NCBI GenBank assembly: GCA_020832415.1
Contig: JAFIES010000127.1
Coordinates: 1 to 64,000 of the forward strand
DNA from: Balneolaceae bacterium
Lineage (GTDB): Bacteria; Bacteroidota; Rhodothermia; Balneolales; Balneolaceae
DNA: 64,000 nt
Reading direction: 5' to 3'
This document shows, in pieces, positions 18,576-26,972 of this stretch (within the stretch, counting starts at the first letter, position 1; every line of letters starts with the position of its first letter). The notes beneath the pieces are model-generated. The model saw only the letters and a list, made by a program, of their open reading frames with translations, was not told the DNA's origin and made no database searches. Position numbers and translations under genes: made by a program.

Positions 18576-21090
18576 CGGCTTGGTGATAATGGTTGATGGT
18601 TTGTTGCAGTCGATCCGCTTCTGAAGGCAAGCCCTGCATGCGCAGCCATTCAGCCGGCCAGCTGGTTGAATACTCCAGTTTTAACCGTTGAATGGTTTGG
18701 GTCCTTTCGCGGGTGTTCAGCCCGGTGCGGTCGCCCAGAAAACCAAGGGAGAGATCATCCAGGCGAAGATCCACCAGTGAGGAGCCGGAGGGCGTATGGA
18801 TATAGTATTGCCGCTTGGGCATCGCCTCTTTGATGAGCTGGACCTGCGATTCATTGAGATTAAACAGGGAGTAGATCTCCCGGTAATGGGATGCTCCCGC
18901 ATTGGGGTTCGCCAGGAATACCTTTTCCGGGCAGGAGTCCTGAAACAGGGTCGGGTTCTCGAAGCGGAGGATGTCCTGCGGGGATTGAGTGATCAGTCCA
19001 ACGTGCGCATTTTTTTTGCGCAGCTCCCGTAACCACTGCTCCAGGCGGTCGCTGAACTGTTTTTTCCGAAATGCTTTCCACGCTTCTTCGATGTAGATCA
19101 GTGTCGGACGATCTTTGGATAGCGATTGCTCCACGCGAAAAAAGAGATAGTCGAGTACAGGTAGCAGGATCTGGTCGGACATATCGAGGATCTTCTCCAT
19201 TTCAAAAACCTGATACGGGTTCTCTTCGATCGGATCACTTTCGGCATCGAGGATATCGTATTTGCCCCGGCGTGTATAGATCTCAAGTGCATGCCGCAGC
19301 TGACGGTCTTGAATCTGGATCACAAATTCACTCAAGGTTCTTCTCTCCGGAGGAATTCCCTTCATGGACTGGATAGCGTTGCGAATCTCACGCTTTTGAG
19401 CGGTTGTCGGAGTCACACCCTGTAGTCCGATCATCATTTCAAGCCAGTCGAAATACCACACCTCTCCACCATCCAGATGCTTCAACGGCTGAAACCGCAG
19501 CCCGTTTGCTCCGCCGATATCGTAGTGTGCTCCGCCACTCGCCTTGCAGAGTACCTCACCGGAGTGGCCCTTGTCAAAGAGATAGACTTGCGCCCCTTTC
19601 ATGCGAAGCCACTGGGAGATCTCAAAATTGATATAGGTCGATTTACCCGATCCTGTTGGACCGAGGATTAGTTTATGCCCCACATCCCCGGTAACTGGCT
19701 GCTGCTTGATAAATGGGTGACCCTTGTGAGAGACACCAATCCAGTGTGCAGGTGCACCTTTCATGTAGACCGAACTGTTGGTTTGATTACCTGTCCATAC
19801 TCCCCAGGTAGGGATCATGTCGGCGATGTTCCTGCAGGAGAGAAACGTACGTCGAATATTTTCAGAGTGGCCGGGCAAGGTACCAATCAGTGCGCGCAAG
19901 GGCTGCAGTTTCTCCACAGCAGCTGTACACCCCGCCTTTCTCACCTTGGCCATGATCCTCTGCAGATCCTCCTGAAGGCTGCCTATTGAATCTGAATAGA
20001 CAATGAATGTGGTTGTAACCTGTGCAAACCGATCCTGGTCTCCGTGGATCACGCCAAGCGCCTCTCCCGCCTCTTCCATCATGTTGAGTACATGAGTGTT
20101 TTCATAGGCCTGTTTGACACGCACATCCCCCTCCTGTTCACTACCTATCAACTCTGCAGGCCGTTTCCTTCCCCAACGGTACATCTCCCGGATGTTATCG
20201 ATCTTCTTCTCCTGTTCGGCCCTGTCCATGGTAATAATGCGCGTTGAGTAGCGGTACTCAATGTCGAGCTGATTGAACAGGTCAAACATACCCGCCGAAG
20301 TGTAGAACGGGATTCCGGTTATCGTCACCGCACCCACGAAGATATCCCCCACCCTCAGCTGATAGTAATTCGGTATCTCCACAAACTCCGAAAACGTAGA
20401 AACCGACTCATCCTGTCCCGGGATTCTAAAGATCTCCTGGTTACCCAACAGGCTATCAATAAGCAATGATTGCTCTGGTGAGTGCACCTTCTGGCGAATA
20501 CCATTAAGGCCATAATAAAGTTCAGAGAGTGCACTGTCCGCCGATAGGCGCTGTAGCTTGAGTATATCAGCCAACTCCTCTTCCATCTCTACAAGATGGG
20601 TGTGAAAACGGTCGGTTTTTGCCCATCCCTCAGGGTGCCACACCACTGAAAAAATGTAGCGGTTGGTGTAGTAAGACGCCCCTGCTGAGAAGCGTTCACG
20701 CCTTTGCTGATCAAGGCAGTCATTAACCGGATCTGTATAGTTCCCGCCTGTCGGATAGTCATCCAATCGTGCGCGCTGCCCGCAAAAGTAGAAAGCCCAG
20801 CCGTTTTCATAGCGTGAAAGAAACCGGAACATCACAAAGGAAAGGTGGTCTTGCATCTCTTTGGTCTGGTGGGTTAAGTCAGGGCCTCGGTACTCATACA
20901 TGGCCAACAGCCCACCATCTTTCAGGCGGATAACCCCCTCCGTTTTCTGCTCAACGTAGTGGTAGTTGAGCAGGTCTGTCACTGCATGGGGCGCTTCCCG
21001 ATGCTCCTGCCTGTTTTTTACCCACCAAAACGCTACAAAACCGACACAACAGCCCAGTCCGATAAAAAAGAGTGCTTCTGCCATACTCAC
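18568..21090 (-). CDS. virB4: T4SS ATPase VirB4/TrbE
   Basis: The largest ATPase of the transfer apparatus, needed for pilus assembly and substrate transfer. In 840 residues it has an N-terminal membrane helix (~5-24), the CagE/VirB4 N-domain, Walker A GPTGSGKS (~477-484), VYLFDKGHSG, and Walker B TLIYIEEAWKAF (~663-674) followed by LRELRKKNAHVGLITQSPQD. The stop of virB3 overlaps its start (ATGA), and it overlaps the lipoprotein gene by 8 bp. Confidence 0.96.
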   Translation of the reverse strand: MSMAEALFFIGLGCCVGFVAFWWVKNRQEHREAPHAVTDLLNYHYVEQKTEGVIRLKDGGLLAMYEYRGPDLTHQTKEMQDHLSFVMFRFLSRYENGWAFYFCGQRARLDDYPTGGNYTDPVNDCLDQQRRERFSAGASYYTNRYIFSVVWHPEGWAKTDRFHTHLVEMEEELADILKLQRLSADSALSELYYGLNGIRQKVHSPEQSLLIDSLLGNQEIFRIPGQDESVSTFSEFVEIPNYYQLRVGDIFVGAVTITGIPFYTSAGMFDLFNQLDIEYRYSTRIITMDRAEQEKKIDNIREMYRWGRKRPAELIGSEQEGDVRVKQAYENTHVLNMMEEAGEALGVIHGDQDRFAQVTTTFIVYSDSIGSLQEDLQRIMAKVRKAGCTAAVEKLQPLRALIGTLPGHSENIRRTFLSCRNIADMIPTWGVWTGNQTNSSVYMKGAPAHWIGVSHKGHPFIKQQPVTGDVGHKLILGPTGSGKSTYINFEISQWLRMKGAQVYLFDKGHSGEVLCKASGGAHYDIGGANGLRFQPLKHLDGGEVWYFDWLEMMIGLQGVTPTTAQKREIRNAIQSMKGIPPERRTLSEFVIQIQDRQLRHALEIYTRRGKYDILDAESDPIEENPYQVFEMEKILDMSDQILLPVLDYLFFRVEQSLSKDRPTLIYIEEAWKAFRKKQFSDRLEQWLRELRKKNAHVGLITQSPQDILRFENPTLFQDSCPEKVFLANPNAGASHYREIYSLFNLNESQVQLIKEAMPKRQYYIHTPSGSSLVDLRLDDLSLGFLGDRTGLNTRERTQTIQRLKLEYSTSWPAEWLRMQGLPSEADRLQQTINHYHQADE

Positions 21091-21410
21091 CTCATTTTTG
21101 GAATGGATCTTGGCGTTCGTTGTACGGGCTGGTCAATCCGAGCCGCTGGCCGGTAGTGGTTCTGAGCGTAGATCAGGTTGGTCAGCCAAAGCGTCATGTA
21201 ATGTGGATCTGTTTGCTCTGTTTTACGGATAGCACCGTGTATGTAGAGCACCCAAATAGCGATAAGTGCCCAGCTCAGCAGCCCAAATCCAAACCAGACC
21301 AGCAATAGCAGTATCATAATGACCTCCAGTCCAAACAGGGGTACAGAAAGCCCTGCAATTGTGGGCTTTCTGATGAAGGATTGATAGACTTTGTTTTTGC
21401 GGTTGTTCAT
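21087..21410 (-). CDS. virB3: T4SS membrane protein VirB3/TrbD
   Basis: A 107-residue protein with two adjacent membrane helices (~24-60) after a basic N-terminus (FIRKPTIAGLSVPLFGLE). This is the VirB3 layout; the SFIRKP..G motif is typical. I start at the ATG at 21410 because it overlaps the virB2 stop in an ATGA arrangement. A longer frame from 21500 would run through virB2. VirB3 works with VirB4 in pilus biogenesis. Confidence 0.88.
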   Translation of the reverse strand: MNNRKNKVYQSFIRKPTIAGLSVPLFGLEVIMILLLLVWFGFGLLSWALIAIWVLYIHGAIRKTEQTDPHYMTLWLTNLIYAQNHYRPAARIDQPVQRTPRSIPKMR

Positions 21411-21733
21411 ACTACCGCTCCCTGAAAGATGGCGCCCACAATCGATACAGCAGCAAGCACAATGGAACCGCCCACTACCACCTTGCCGATCCTGTGCCAC
21501 CCCGACGCGTCGTTTGCACGACTGACAGCAATGGCCGCTGCACCTACAATGATCCCGAGTGTAATCAATGCAATCGCTATTCCGCCCTGAAGAAATTCTA
21601 TGATATCCCAGACAATTTCGACGATCATCAGTTCACCGCCAATGGTGTCGGTTCCCGTCCCTGCCGCATACAACCATACCGGCATTGTGATAAGTATGAG
21701 TAGTCCCAGTATTCCTTTGATAAATTTTTTCAT
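21407..21733 (-). CDS. virB2: Pilin VirB2/TrbC
   Basis: A 108-residue pilin precursor: signal peptide ending around LYAAG (~24), then two hydrophobic helices (~48-70 and ~86-107) separated by a short polar loop with RANDASGWHR. This is the standard VirB2 arrangement. ATGA overlaps exist with both virB11 (upstream) and virB3 (downstream). Confidence 0.88.
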   Translation of the reverse strand: MKKFIKGILGLLILITMPVWLYAAGTGTDTIGGELMIVEIVWDIIEFLQGGIAIALITLGIIVGAAAIAVSRANDASGWHRIGKVVVGGSIVLAAVSIVGAIFQGAVV

Positions 21734-22707
21734 AGTTGTGCTATTAGGTTTTGTGTTGTAGTTGTATGATAGATCGGTTCAATGAGCGGCCTTTCGCTTT
21801 GTGGATCAAAACAGACCCTCGAAATTTCCCTCACTTTTCGCCCATCTTCATCTTTGCTCAGAAATATGATCAGATCGATCATACTGCTTGCAACTCGTCG
21901 CTCCAGGATGTTATTCCAGTCGAGTCCGGCCATCCCATAAAAATTTAGAAATCCATCTTCGCTGTTTCCCGCATGGAAGGTGCACATACCTCCCCCATGA
22001 CCGGTTGACCAGGCGCGCAAAACCTCCCGGGCCGCATCATCGCGAACCTCCCCAATGATCAGCCTGTCTGGGTTCATCCGTAGTGATTTTTTGACGCTGT
22101 CGGCCATACTCCAGATGACTTTATTTTCTTTTTTTATTGTAAACAGGTAGTCATGGTTTTGGTGCGGGCACTGTACTTCATGTTCATCCTCGATGATGAT
22201 CAACCGCTCCTTCGGCCTTCGTTTTTCCAGCTCTACCAAAAGGGAGTTTAAAAAACTCGTTTTTCCTGAAGAGGTGCTTCCGCAAATCAGCAGGTTCTCT
22301 TTTTGCAAGAGCGACCCGAGGAGAATCTGTCGGCTTCTTTCATCGGTATAATCATCCATCGGAAAGGTTTTTCCGGGCTTTCGGATTACCAGGTTGAGAG
22401 AACGGCTCATGGGTGATATAGTCGCTTCCAGACGACACCGGTGCAATTCCTCTGGCAGGATCGCTGACAGAGTTGGCGACTGTTCATTGATCGTTGCCCC
22501 AATACTGGCTGCTACATGGTTTACAAAGGATCGAAGTGCATTACGGTTTGCTCGAATTGCAGTTTGGCTGCGTCCTGAAACCCCGTCGATATAGACGTAA
22601 TGCGATTCTGAGTTTACCTCAATGTCGGTAATATCCCCGCGCTCCAAGAGCTCCGACACCTCCCCCAGATAGTACTTCATTGACTCTACTGATGTTTTTA
22701 TCTCCAT
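21730..22707 (-). CDS. virB11: T4SS hexameric ATPase VirB11/TrbB
   Basis: A 325-residue secretion ATPase of the GspE/VirB11 family. Walker A GSTSSGKT (~143-150), Asp box/Walker B region RLIIIEDEHEVQ (~169-179), and the His box with STGHGGGMCTFHAG. It powers pilus production and substrate transfer with VirB4 and VirD4. It overlaps the signal peptidase gene by 10 bp and virB2 by 4 bp. VirB11 near the head of the operon differs from the Agrobacterium order, where it is last before virD4. Confidence 0.94.
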   Translation of the reverse strand: MEIKTSVESMKYYLGEVSELLERGDITDIEVNSESHYVYIDGVSGRSQTAIRANRNALRSFVNHVAASIGATINEQSPTLSAILPEELHRCRLEATISPMSRSLNLVIRKPGKTFPMDDYTDERSRQILLGSLLQKENLLICGSTSSGKTSFLNSLLVELEKRRPKERLIIIEDEHEVQCPHQNHDYLFTIKKENKVIWSMADSVKKSLRMNPDRLIIGEVRDDAAREVLRAWSTGHGGGMCTFHAGNSEDGFLNFYGMAGLDWNNILERRVASSMIDLIIFLSKDEDGRKVREISRVCFDPQSERPLIEPIYHTTTTQNLIAQL

Positions 22708-23177
22708 GTGAAAAGCGGTTTAAGTTTTCTCGTTACCTCCTCTTTTCTGATCAGCCCGTAGTAGCGTGAATCGAAGGAGTTCTCCGTCTCTCCTAAAACA
22801 AATAATTGACCTTTGGGAACAACGCCCTGGTACGTGAATGGTGTCAAAGACCTGCCAGCTGTATCCTTAGTGAGTACGGGTTCACCCACCACACGGCCAT
22901 TTATGCATACGATATGACCCAACTTGATGGTATCGCCTGGCAAAGCCACGATTCTCTTTCCAAGCAATGCTCCGGATCGTTTGTATCCCCTATGTACTCC
23001 TAGTTTATCGGCTTTTTCACTGTAAAACAGGACAAGATCCCCTCTCTCAAAATTTTCAATGATTGACTGTAGGTAGACACCCTTCGGTATCGACTCTGAT
23101 AGATTGAATGCCAGTGTTCCTCTCATCAAGAACAGTAATAGAATGATAACAAAAGTAATACAGTGACTAACTCTCAT
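22698..23177 (-). CDS. traF: S26-family signal peptidase, TraF type
   Basis: A 159-residue membrane peptidase with one N-terminal helix, the nucleophile in SESIPKGVY (Ser29), the general base in GKRIVALPGD (Lys74) and the C-terminal FVLGETENSFDSRYYG box. TraF-type peptidases of conjugative elements mature pilin and other exported parts, and the pilin gene lies two genes downstream. It is the first gene of the transfer operon, so the operon promoter should lie just above 23177. Confidence 0.9.
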   Translation of the reverse strand: MRVSHCITFVIILLLFLMRGTLAFNLSESIPKGVYLQSIIENFERGDLVLFYSEKADKLGVHRGYKRSGALLGKRIVALPGDTIKLGHIVCINGRVVGEPVLTKDTAGRSLTPFTYQGVVPKGQLFVLGETENSFDSRYYGLIRKEEVTRKLKPLFTWR

Positions 23178-23505
23178 TGCTCTCAGGTGTTTGTTTTTAT
23201 TTATTAAAAAAAATTATCTTAAATAATGCAAATTTGTATTATAAATTTGCAAGATTTTAATGAGGTTCGTAAAGATTTGATGGCATTCTTCATGGTTTTG
23301 ACACATGGATTTTCTTCTATTTAAACATCCTATGAGTAGCTATTGGCAATTGCCATCAACATTTCATCGTGTACTGAGCAGGCAACTGCCCTCCACCTTC
23401 TCGGTCGTATCGGTAGAGCATGAACAACGCCTGCTCAACCGATGGCTTGTTGATTCCACCATCCCACCCCAATACCCCGTCAAACAGAGAAGCCGAAAAG
23501 ACACG

Positions 23506-23548
23506 CCTTCCCTGTTTGCCGGGGGGAACAAACTTCCATGAGTGAAGC
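23506..23548 (+). repeat. Direct repeat copy A (leading region)
   Basis: It aligns with 27302-27345 at roughly 80% identity with one gap. Shared blocks in order are CCTTCC, TGT, TGCCG, GGG, AAA, CTTCCATGAG and AGC. Both copies point toward a plus-strand gene group. Confidence 0.75.
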
Positions 23549-23646
23549 AGTGAAATCAGAACGGCCCGTATGGGCACTTTCCGTTTTCTGTCTAAAACCA
23601 CTGTTGATTTCATTTCAGGCTTCTTTCAACCTAGTTCCCTCCACGC

Positions 23647-23686
23647 TTTCCACAAGGGTAGTACGAAGTCTCCACCCTTGTGGAAA
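23647..23686. repeat. 13-bp perfect inverted repeat
   Basis: TTTCCACAAGGGT (23647-23659) and ACCCTTGTGGAAA (23674-23686) with a 14-bp spacer, ~110 bp before ardC. The form fits a protein-binding site, a single-strand hairpin (oriT or ssDNA promoter) or an mRNA leader hairpin. Confidence 0.7.
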
Positions 23687-23794
23687 ACCTTCCGGGCTCT
23701 TTGGTCCAGTAAGCCTTTCATGATTTTTTCTGCTGAAAGGCTATCGGCGGAAATACCGCTTGATTAGAACTATTAATCCAATGATGAGGCATTT

Positions 23795-24691
23795 ATGAAA
23801 GCATCAGTTTATGACATCGTGACACGGAAAATTATTGACGGTCTGAAAATGGGCAACATCCCATGGAAAAAAAATTGGACGTCAATCGGAGGACTTCCAA
23901 AAAATTTTGCATCGGGAAGGCACTATCGGGGAGTTAATCAGCTACTGCTTGCACTCAATGAGTATGAAAGCCCCTACTACTTGACGTTTAACCAGGTGCA
24001 GAGTATGGGAGGAACCATCAAGAAGGGCTCCTCCTCGGAGCAGGTGGTCTTCTGGAAGGTCTACAAAAAACCGGTCAAAACAAGCAGCAAGACGCATGAA
24101 GACAAAGCTCATGAAATTCTTCAAAAACGGTTTGTACTTCGATACTATAATGTGTTTAACAGCGCTGTTATCGAGGGAATCGATTTTCCCCAACCCCAAC
24201 AGTATGACCATGAGCCGATTAATGCGGCTGTAGATGTTTGGAATCATTTCAGGAACCGCCCGGAACTCAATACTGGGGGGAATTATGCATCCTACTCTCC
24301 CAAACATGACCGGATTACCCTCCCCCCTGTAGAGCGATTTGTGACTGCAGAGGAGTATCATAAAACCCTCTTTCATGAGGCGATTCACTCCACAGGACAC
24401 AGAAGCCGGCTAAACAGAGAGTTGCACGCTGCCACCGATACAGAGGGTTACTCTTTTGAGGAGCTGATCGCCGAAATAGGAGCCGCTTTTCTGTGTGCAC
24501 ATGCGGGAATTCATCACGATGAAACCAACACACAGGCCTATATCAATGGTTGGATCTCTTTTCTGGAGAACCAGAACGTGAGAACCATTATCAGAGCGGC
24601 AAGTAAGGCTAAAAAAGCTGCACAGTATATCCTCGGCGAGTCCTTACCACACGATCAGGATGCTGAAACAGCCAATGAAAACAGTAATTAA
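23795..24691 (+). CDS. ArdC-like antirestriction protein with zinc metallopeptidase motif
   Basis: A 298-residue protein of the ArdC / DUF1738 type. The N-terminal ~125 residues (NIPWKKNW, YRGVNQLLLAL, VVFWKVYKK) form the single-strand-DNA-binding ArcN domain. The C-terminal part carries HEAIHSTGH (~194-202), a HExxH zinc site, with EELIAEIGAAFL (~222-233) giving the third ligand. On plasmids such proteins enter or act early in the recipient and protect incoming DNA from restriction. It is the first gene of the plus-strand leading set and is followed by ssb. Protease activity is not certain for this family. Confidence 0.88.
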   Translation: MKASVYDIVTRKIIDGLKMGNIPWKKNWTSIGGLPKNFASGRHYRGVNQLLLALNEYESPYYLTFNQVQSMGGTIKKGSSSEQVVFWKVYKKPVKTSSKTHEDKAHEILQKRFVLRYYNVFNSAVIEGIDFPQPQQYDHEPINAAVDVWNHFRNRPELNTGGNYASYSPKHDRITLPPVERFVTAEEYHKTLFHEAIHSTGHRSRLNRELHAATDTEGYSFEELIAEIGAAFLCAHAGIHHDETNTQAYINGWISFLENQNVRTIIRAASKAKKAAQYILGESLPHDQDAETANENSN

Positions 24692-24696
24692 TCGAA

Positions 24697-24737
24697 ACAC
24701 CCCCGCCGGGGTGTCTGCCGGAACTGGCCTACCGGCA
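24697..24737 (+). other. Double hairpin between ardC and ssb
   Basis: ACACCCC/GGGGTGT (24697-24714) and TGCCGG/CCGGCA (24716-24737) stand back to back, starting 6 bp after the ardC stop. No T-run follows, so this is probably an RNA processing or partial attenuation structure separating ardC from ssb. Confidence 0.45.
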
Positions 24738-24779
24738 TTGACAAGATAGGCCGTAACCTTAAAATAAATCCTATATATC

Positions 24780-25118
24780 ATGAACACAGTAAACACAGTC
24801 CACCTTATCGGACACCTTGGGGCAGCCCCCGAACTCAAAAAAACAGAAAACGGAACCTCCGTATCCACGTTCTCCCTGGCTACTTCAGACCGGTGGAAGG
24901 ATACAAACGGAGAAGTTCAGGAAAAAACCCAGTGGCACCGGATCACTGCCTGGGGTAAGCTGGCTGAAATCTGCAGTGAATTTCTGAATAAGGGTTCATT
25001 TGTCTATATCACCGGCTCCATTAACTACTCTTCTTTTGAAGGTGAAAATGGTGAAACCCAATATCGTACCGACATCCGGGCAGAAACAATGAAGATGCTG
25101 GATAAAAAACCATCCTAA
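24780..25118 (+). CDS. ssb: Single-stranded DNA-binding protein
   Basis: A 112-residue OB-fold SSB (NTVHLIGHLGAAPELK, STFSLATSDRWKDTNGE, QWHRITAWGKLAEIC). It binds ssDNA that enters during conjugation or replication. The protein ends right after the OB fold (MLDKKPS) and lacks the acidic DDDIPF-like tail by which chromosomal SSB recruits partner proteins. That tail is often missing in mobile-element SSBs of this size. Followed by a strong terminator. Confidence 0.93.
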   Translation: MNTVNTVHLIGHLGAAPELKKTENGTSVSTFSLATSDRWKDTNGEVQEKTQWHRITAWGKLAEICSEFLNKGSFVYITGSINYSSFEGENGETQYRTDIRAETMKMLDKKPS

Positions 25119-25125
25119 ACAGCGC

Positions 25126-25159
25126 GGATCATGGGCTATTTCGCCCATGATCCTTTTTT
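25126..25159 (+). terminator. Rho-independent terminator after ssb
   Basis: GGATCATGGGC (25126-25136) and GCCCATGATCC (25143-25153) form a perfect 11-bp stem with a 6-nt loop, followed by six Ts. Confidence 0.9.
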
Positions 25160-25206
25160 CTCCCGCCTCCCACCCTAATCCAATGCTTCCGTCATTTCAT
25201 TCCAAA

Positions 25207-25278
25207 GCTGTTTATATAGTCTATATATATTATATTCTTTATATATTTAATATATTTTCTATATTATATATAATAATA
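25207..25278. repeat. AT-rich TATATAG-type repeat cluster upstream of the par group
   Basis: About 70 bp made almost only of A and T, including TATATAGTCTATATA (25214-25228), a near-perfect palindrome, and repeated TATATT/ATATTA units. The same core returns at 26594-26626. It is probably a promoter/operator or a partition site for the RHH-like protein encoded at 26287. Confidence 0.55.
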
Positions 25279-25302
25279 ATCTGGTGAAACCAATGAAGCT
25301 AT

Positions 25303-25524
25303 ATGCATGTTCTTCTACTTTTCATACTTCTTTTAATACTCTTAGTGGTTCTGATTCGACGCCCATCGACCTCAAATCAACCCACAAGAGAGAGCTTAAG
25401 CCAGGAACTAGAGCGACTTGAAAGTCTGAAGCTTCGTGGCATCCTGAGCCAGGAGGAGTTTGAGCAGTGCAAAAATCGTGCATTATATTCCATTAACGAT
25501 TCATCCATATCCAGGAAGCAGTGA
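25303..25524 (+). CDS. Small membrane protein with SHOCT-like domain
   Basis: 73 residues: an N-terminal membrane helix (LLLFILLLILLVVLIRR), a short linker, and a helix-turn-helix-like stretch LEKLKSLRGILSQEEF-type (here LERLESLKLRGILSQEEFEQ) that matches the SHOCT oligomerisation domain. Function unknown; such proteins are frequent neighbours of mobile genes. It lies between two AT-rich repeat clusters and ~115 bp before parA. Confidence 0.65.
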   Translation: MHVLLLFILLLILLVVLIRRPSTSNQPTRESLSQELERLESLKLRGILSQEEFEQCKNRALYSINDSSISRKQ

Positions 25525-25575
25525 CCATCAACTACAGTTTTTGGAGAGGGTACGATCTGATGGGCTATAATCCAG

Positions 25576-25630
25576 GAATTATATATCTTCTATAATTAAT
25601 ATACTTAATATAAACTATATAACTTTAACT
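25576..25630. repeat. AT-rich repeat tract directly upstream of parA
   Basis: TTATATATC, TATAATTAATATAC and AAACTATATAAC units fill the 45 bp before the parA ribosome binding site (AAGGAAG near 25631). They look like degenerate copies of the TATATAG core and could be the par promoter/operator. Confidence 0.45.
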
Positions 25631-25640
25631 AAGGAAGCCG

Positions 25641-26294
25641 ATGATCGTCCTAATTGGTGGTGAAAAAGGGGGAACTGGGAAAACGACCCTTGCAACAAAC
25701 CTCTCCGCCCTTCGGGCCAAACTCTCCGGACACAATAATGTGTTGCTAATTGATACCGATCCCCAGGGATCAAGTGCAGACTGGACCTATTATCGACGCG
25801 AGGCCGGTTTAAATGGGGTGGAATGTATTCAGCTGTTCGGAAAGCATATTGTTTCCGAGATCGACACCAAAGCAGAACGCTATGATGATATTATCATCGA
25901 TGCCGGTGGGCGAGACAGTCAGGAAATACGATATGCGATGACGATTGCTGATGTCATGATCGTACCGGTGGGTGCCAGTCAGTATGACGTGAACACCATC
26001 GCCAATATTGACGATCTGCTCAACCAGGTCCAGCCCATGAATCCCGACCTGGTTTGTTACGCAGTAGTAAACAACTTTCCCAACCATGCACGACTTACCG
26101 AAGGAGCCGACGCAATTGAATTCCTGAAACAGTTTGAAAATGTCAAACCTCTCGATTTTATCATCCACGAGCGGATCTCCATTAACCGAACCAGCAAAGG
26201 ATATGGAATCAATGAATCCGAAGATCTATTCGGACAAGCAGATCCACGTGCCGAAGATGAAATTTTAAAGCTATACAAGGCCATTTATGAGTAA
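25641..26294 (+). CDS. parA: ParA-type partition ATPase
   Basis: A 217-residue deviant Walker ATPase: KGGTGKTTLATNLS (~9-22) with the signature Lys, LLIDTDPQGSSADW (Walker A', ~35-48), and IIIDAGGRDS (Walker B). Short ParA proteins of this size (ParF/ParA Ib type) segregate plasmids and some integrative elements together with a small ribbon-helix-helix partner. The next gene overlaps by 8 bp and encodes such a candidate. No replication initiator gene is nearby. Confidence 0.92.
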   Translation: MIVLIGGEKGGTGKTTLATNLSALRAKLSGHNNVLLIDTDPQGSSADWTYYRREAGLNGVECIQLFGKHIVSEIDTKAERYDDIIIDAGGRDSQEIRYAMTIADVMIVPVGASQYDVNTIANIDDLLNQVQPMNPDLVCYAVVNNFPNHARLTEGADAIEFLKQFENVKPLDFIIHERISINRTSKGYGINESEDLFGQADPRAEDEILKLYKAIYE

Positions 26295-26592
26295 AAATAA
26301 ATTTAAGCCAATACCTAAGCGGTCACGAGATTCCGAAGCTATTGAAGCTTTTGCAGGCGGGGCAGACGTAAAAGCCAATGAAGAATCAGAAAAACGCCCT
26401 GTAGAATCCAAAACCAAAAAGGAGGGATTCTATACAACTCTGGACCCTGAGTACAAGGAGAGGATACAAGCGTTGGCCTATTTTTTGAGACTATCTCAGC
26501 GAGAAGTGATCGAAAAGGCACTTGACCAGAAATACCCTTTAAGCAGCAGTGAAGTGAAGGATGCTAAAAAGCAGTATAGGAAGAGTAAATAG
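26287..26592 (+). CDS. Small ParB/ParG-like DNA-binding partner of ParA
   Basis: 101 residues. A basic, flexible N-terminus (~1-45) precedes a ribbon-helix-helix-like part: FYTTLDPEYKERIQALAYFL then RLSQREVIEKALDQ. It overlaps parA by 8 bp, so the two are probably coupled. By analogy with ParF/ParG it should bind a repeat site near the operon; the AT-rich arrays on both sides are candidates. Family assignment is by layout, not by a recognised motif. Confidence 0.65.
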   Translation: MSKNKFKPIPKRSRDSEAIEAFAGGADVKANEESEKRPVESKTKKEGFYTTLDPEYKERIQALAYFLRLSQREVIEKALDQKYPLSSSEVKDAKKQYRKSK

Positions 26593-26628
26593 TTATATAG
26601 ACTATATAGTTTATATAATCTATATACA
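26592..26628. repeat. TATATAG repeat array downstream of the par genes (candidate partition site)
   Basis: TTATATAGACTATATAG followed by TTTATATAATCTATATA. The two CTATATA blocks (26602-26608 and 26620-26626) are 18 bp apart. The core is the reverse complement of the one at 25214-25228. Confidence 0.55.
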
Positions 26629-26972
26629 ATGACCAAGACGATAAATCCTATCTAATTCTTGTGAACCGAGACAGATAAGGGATAGTCATGATGGATATTC
26701 TAAATCAGAGAGGCTGCCCCCACCTCAACCCCTGCGAGATGGTCGTGGGTGTTAACTTAGATCTTGCATAGTTATTATTCTGAGTAAAAACATACCATTC
26801 CGTCGTTAAAACGGAAGCCTACTGGATTTAGAATAACAGGAATGTTCATAAACAATCATTCTGTATGGTTTTATTTTTTTGTTGATTGGTGCTAAATTAA
26901 GCCAAAGTTGTATGTTGCACATTCACTTATGGGTAACAGTGTGACCATACATTTTGAACTATTGATCAGAAT
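26629..26972. other. Gene-free stretch with imperfect inverted repeats
   Basis: No convincing gene. TTATTCT/AGAATAA (around 26775 and 26829), GAATG/CATTC (26830-26851) and a T-rich run at 26868-26880 suggest a structured transcript end or a decayed element. A 27-codon ORF from 26688 has no support. Confidence 0.35.

Larger units (their letters stand above)
23178..23794. promoter_or_regulatory. Divergent non-coding leading region with many inverted repeats
   Basis: 617 bp without a convincing gene between the minus-strand transfer operon and the plus-strand ardC group. It holds a 12-bp palindrome TGGCAATTGCCA (23344-23355), a 9-bp inverted repeat TGAGCAGGC (23375-23383 / 23429-23437), one copy of a 43-bp direct repeat (23506-23548), a 13-bp inverted repeat (23647-23659 / 23674-23686) and a GCGG/CCGC hairpin near 23748. 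Promoters for both directions must be here; oriT or single-strand promoter activity is possible. Confidence 0.6.

Noticed and set aside
23305..23767. Overlapping short ORFs in the leading region
   Set aside because: They overlap each other on both strands, cross the inverted repeats and show no domain, start signal or coherent composition.
26688..26771. 27-codon ORF between par genes and the unknown protein
   Set aside because: Too short, no ribosome binding site, no recognisable feature.
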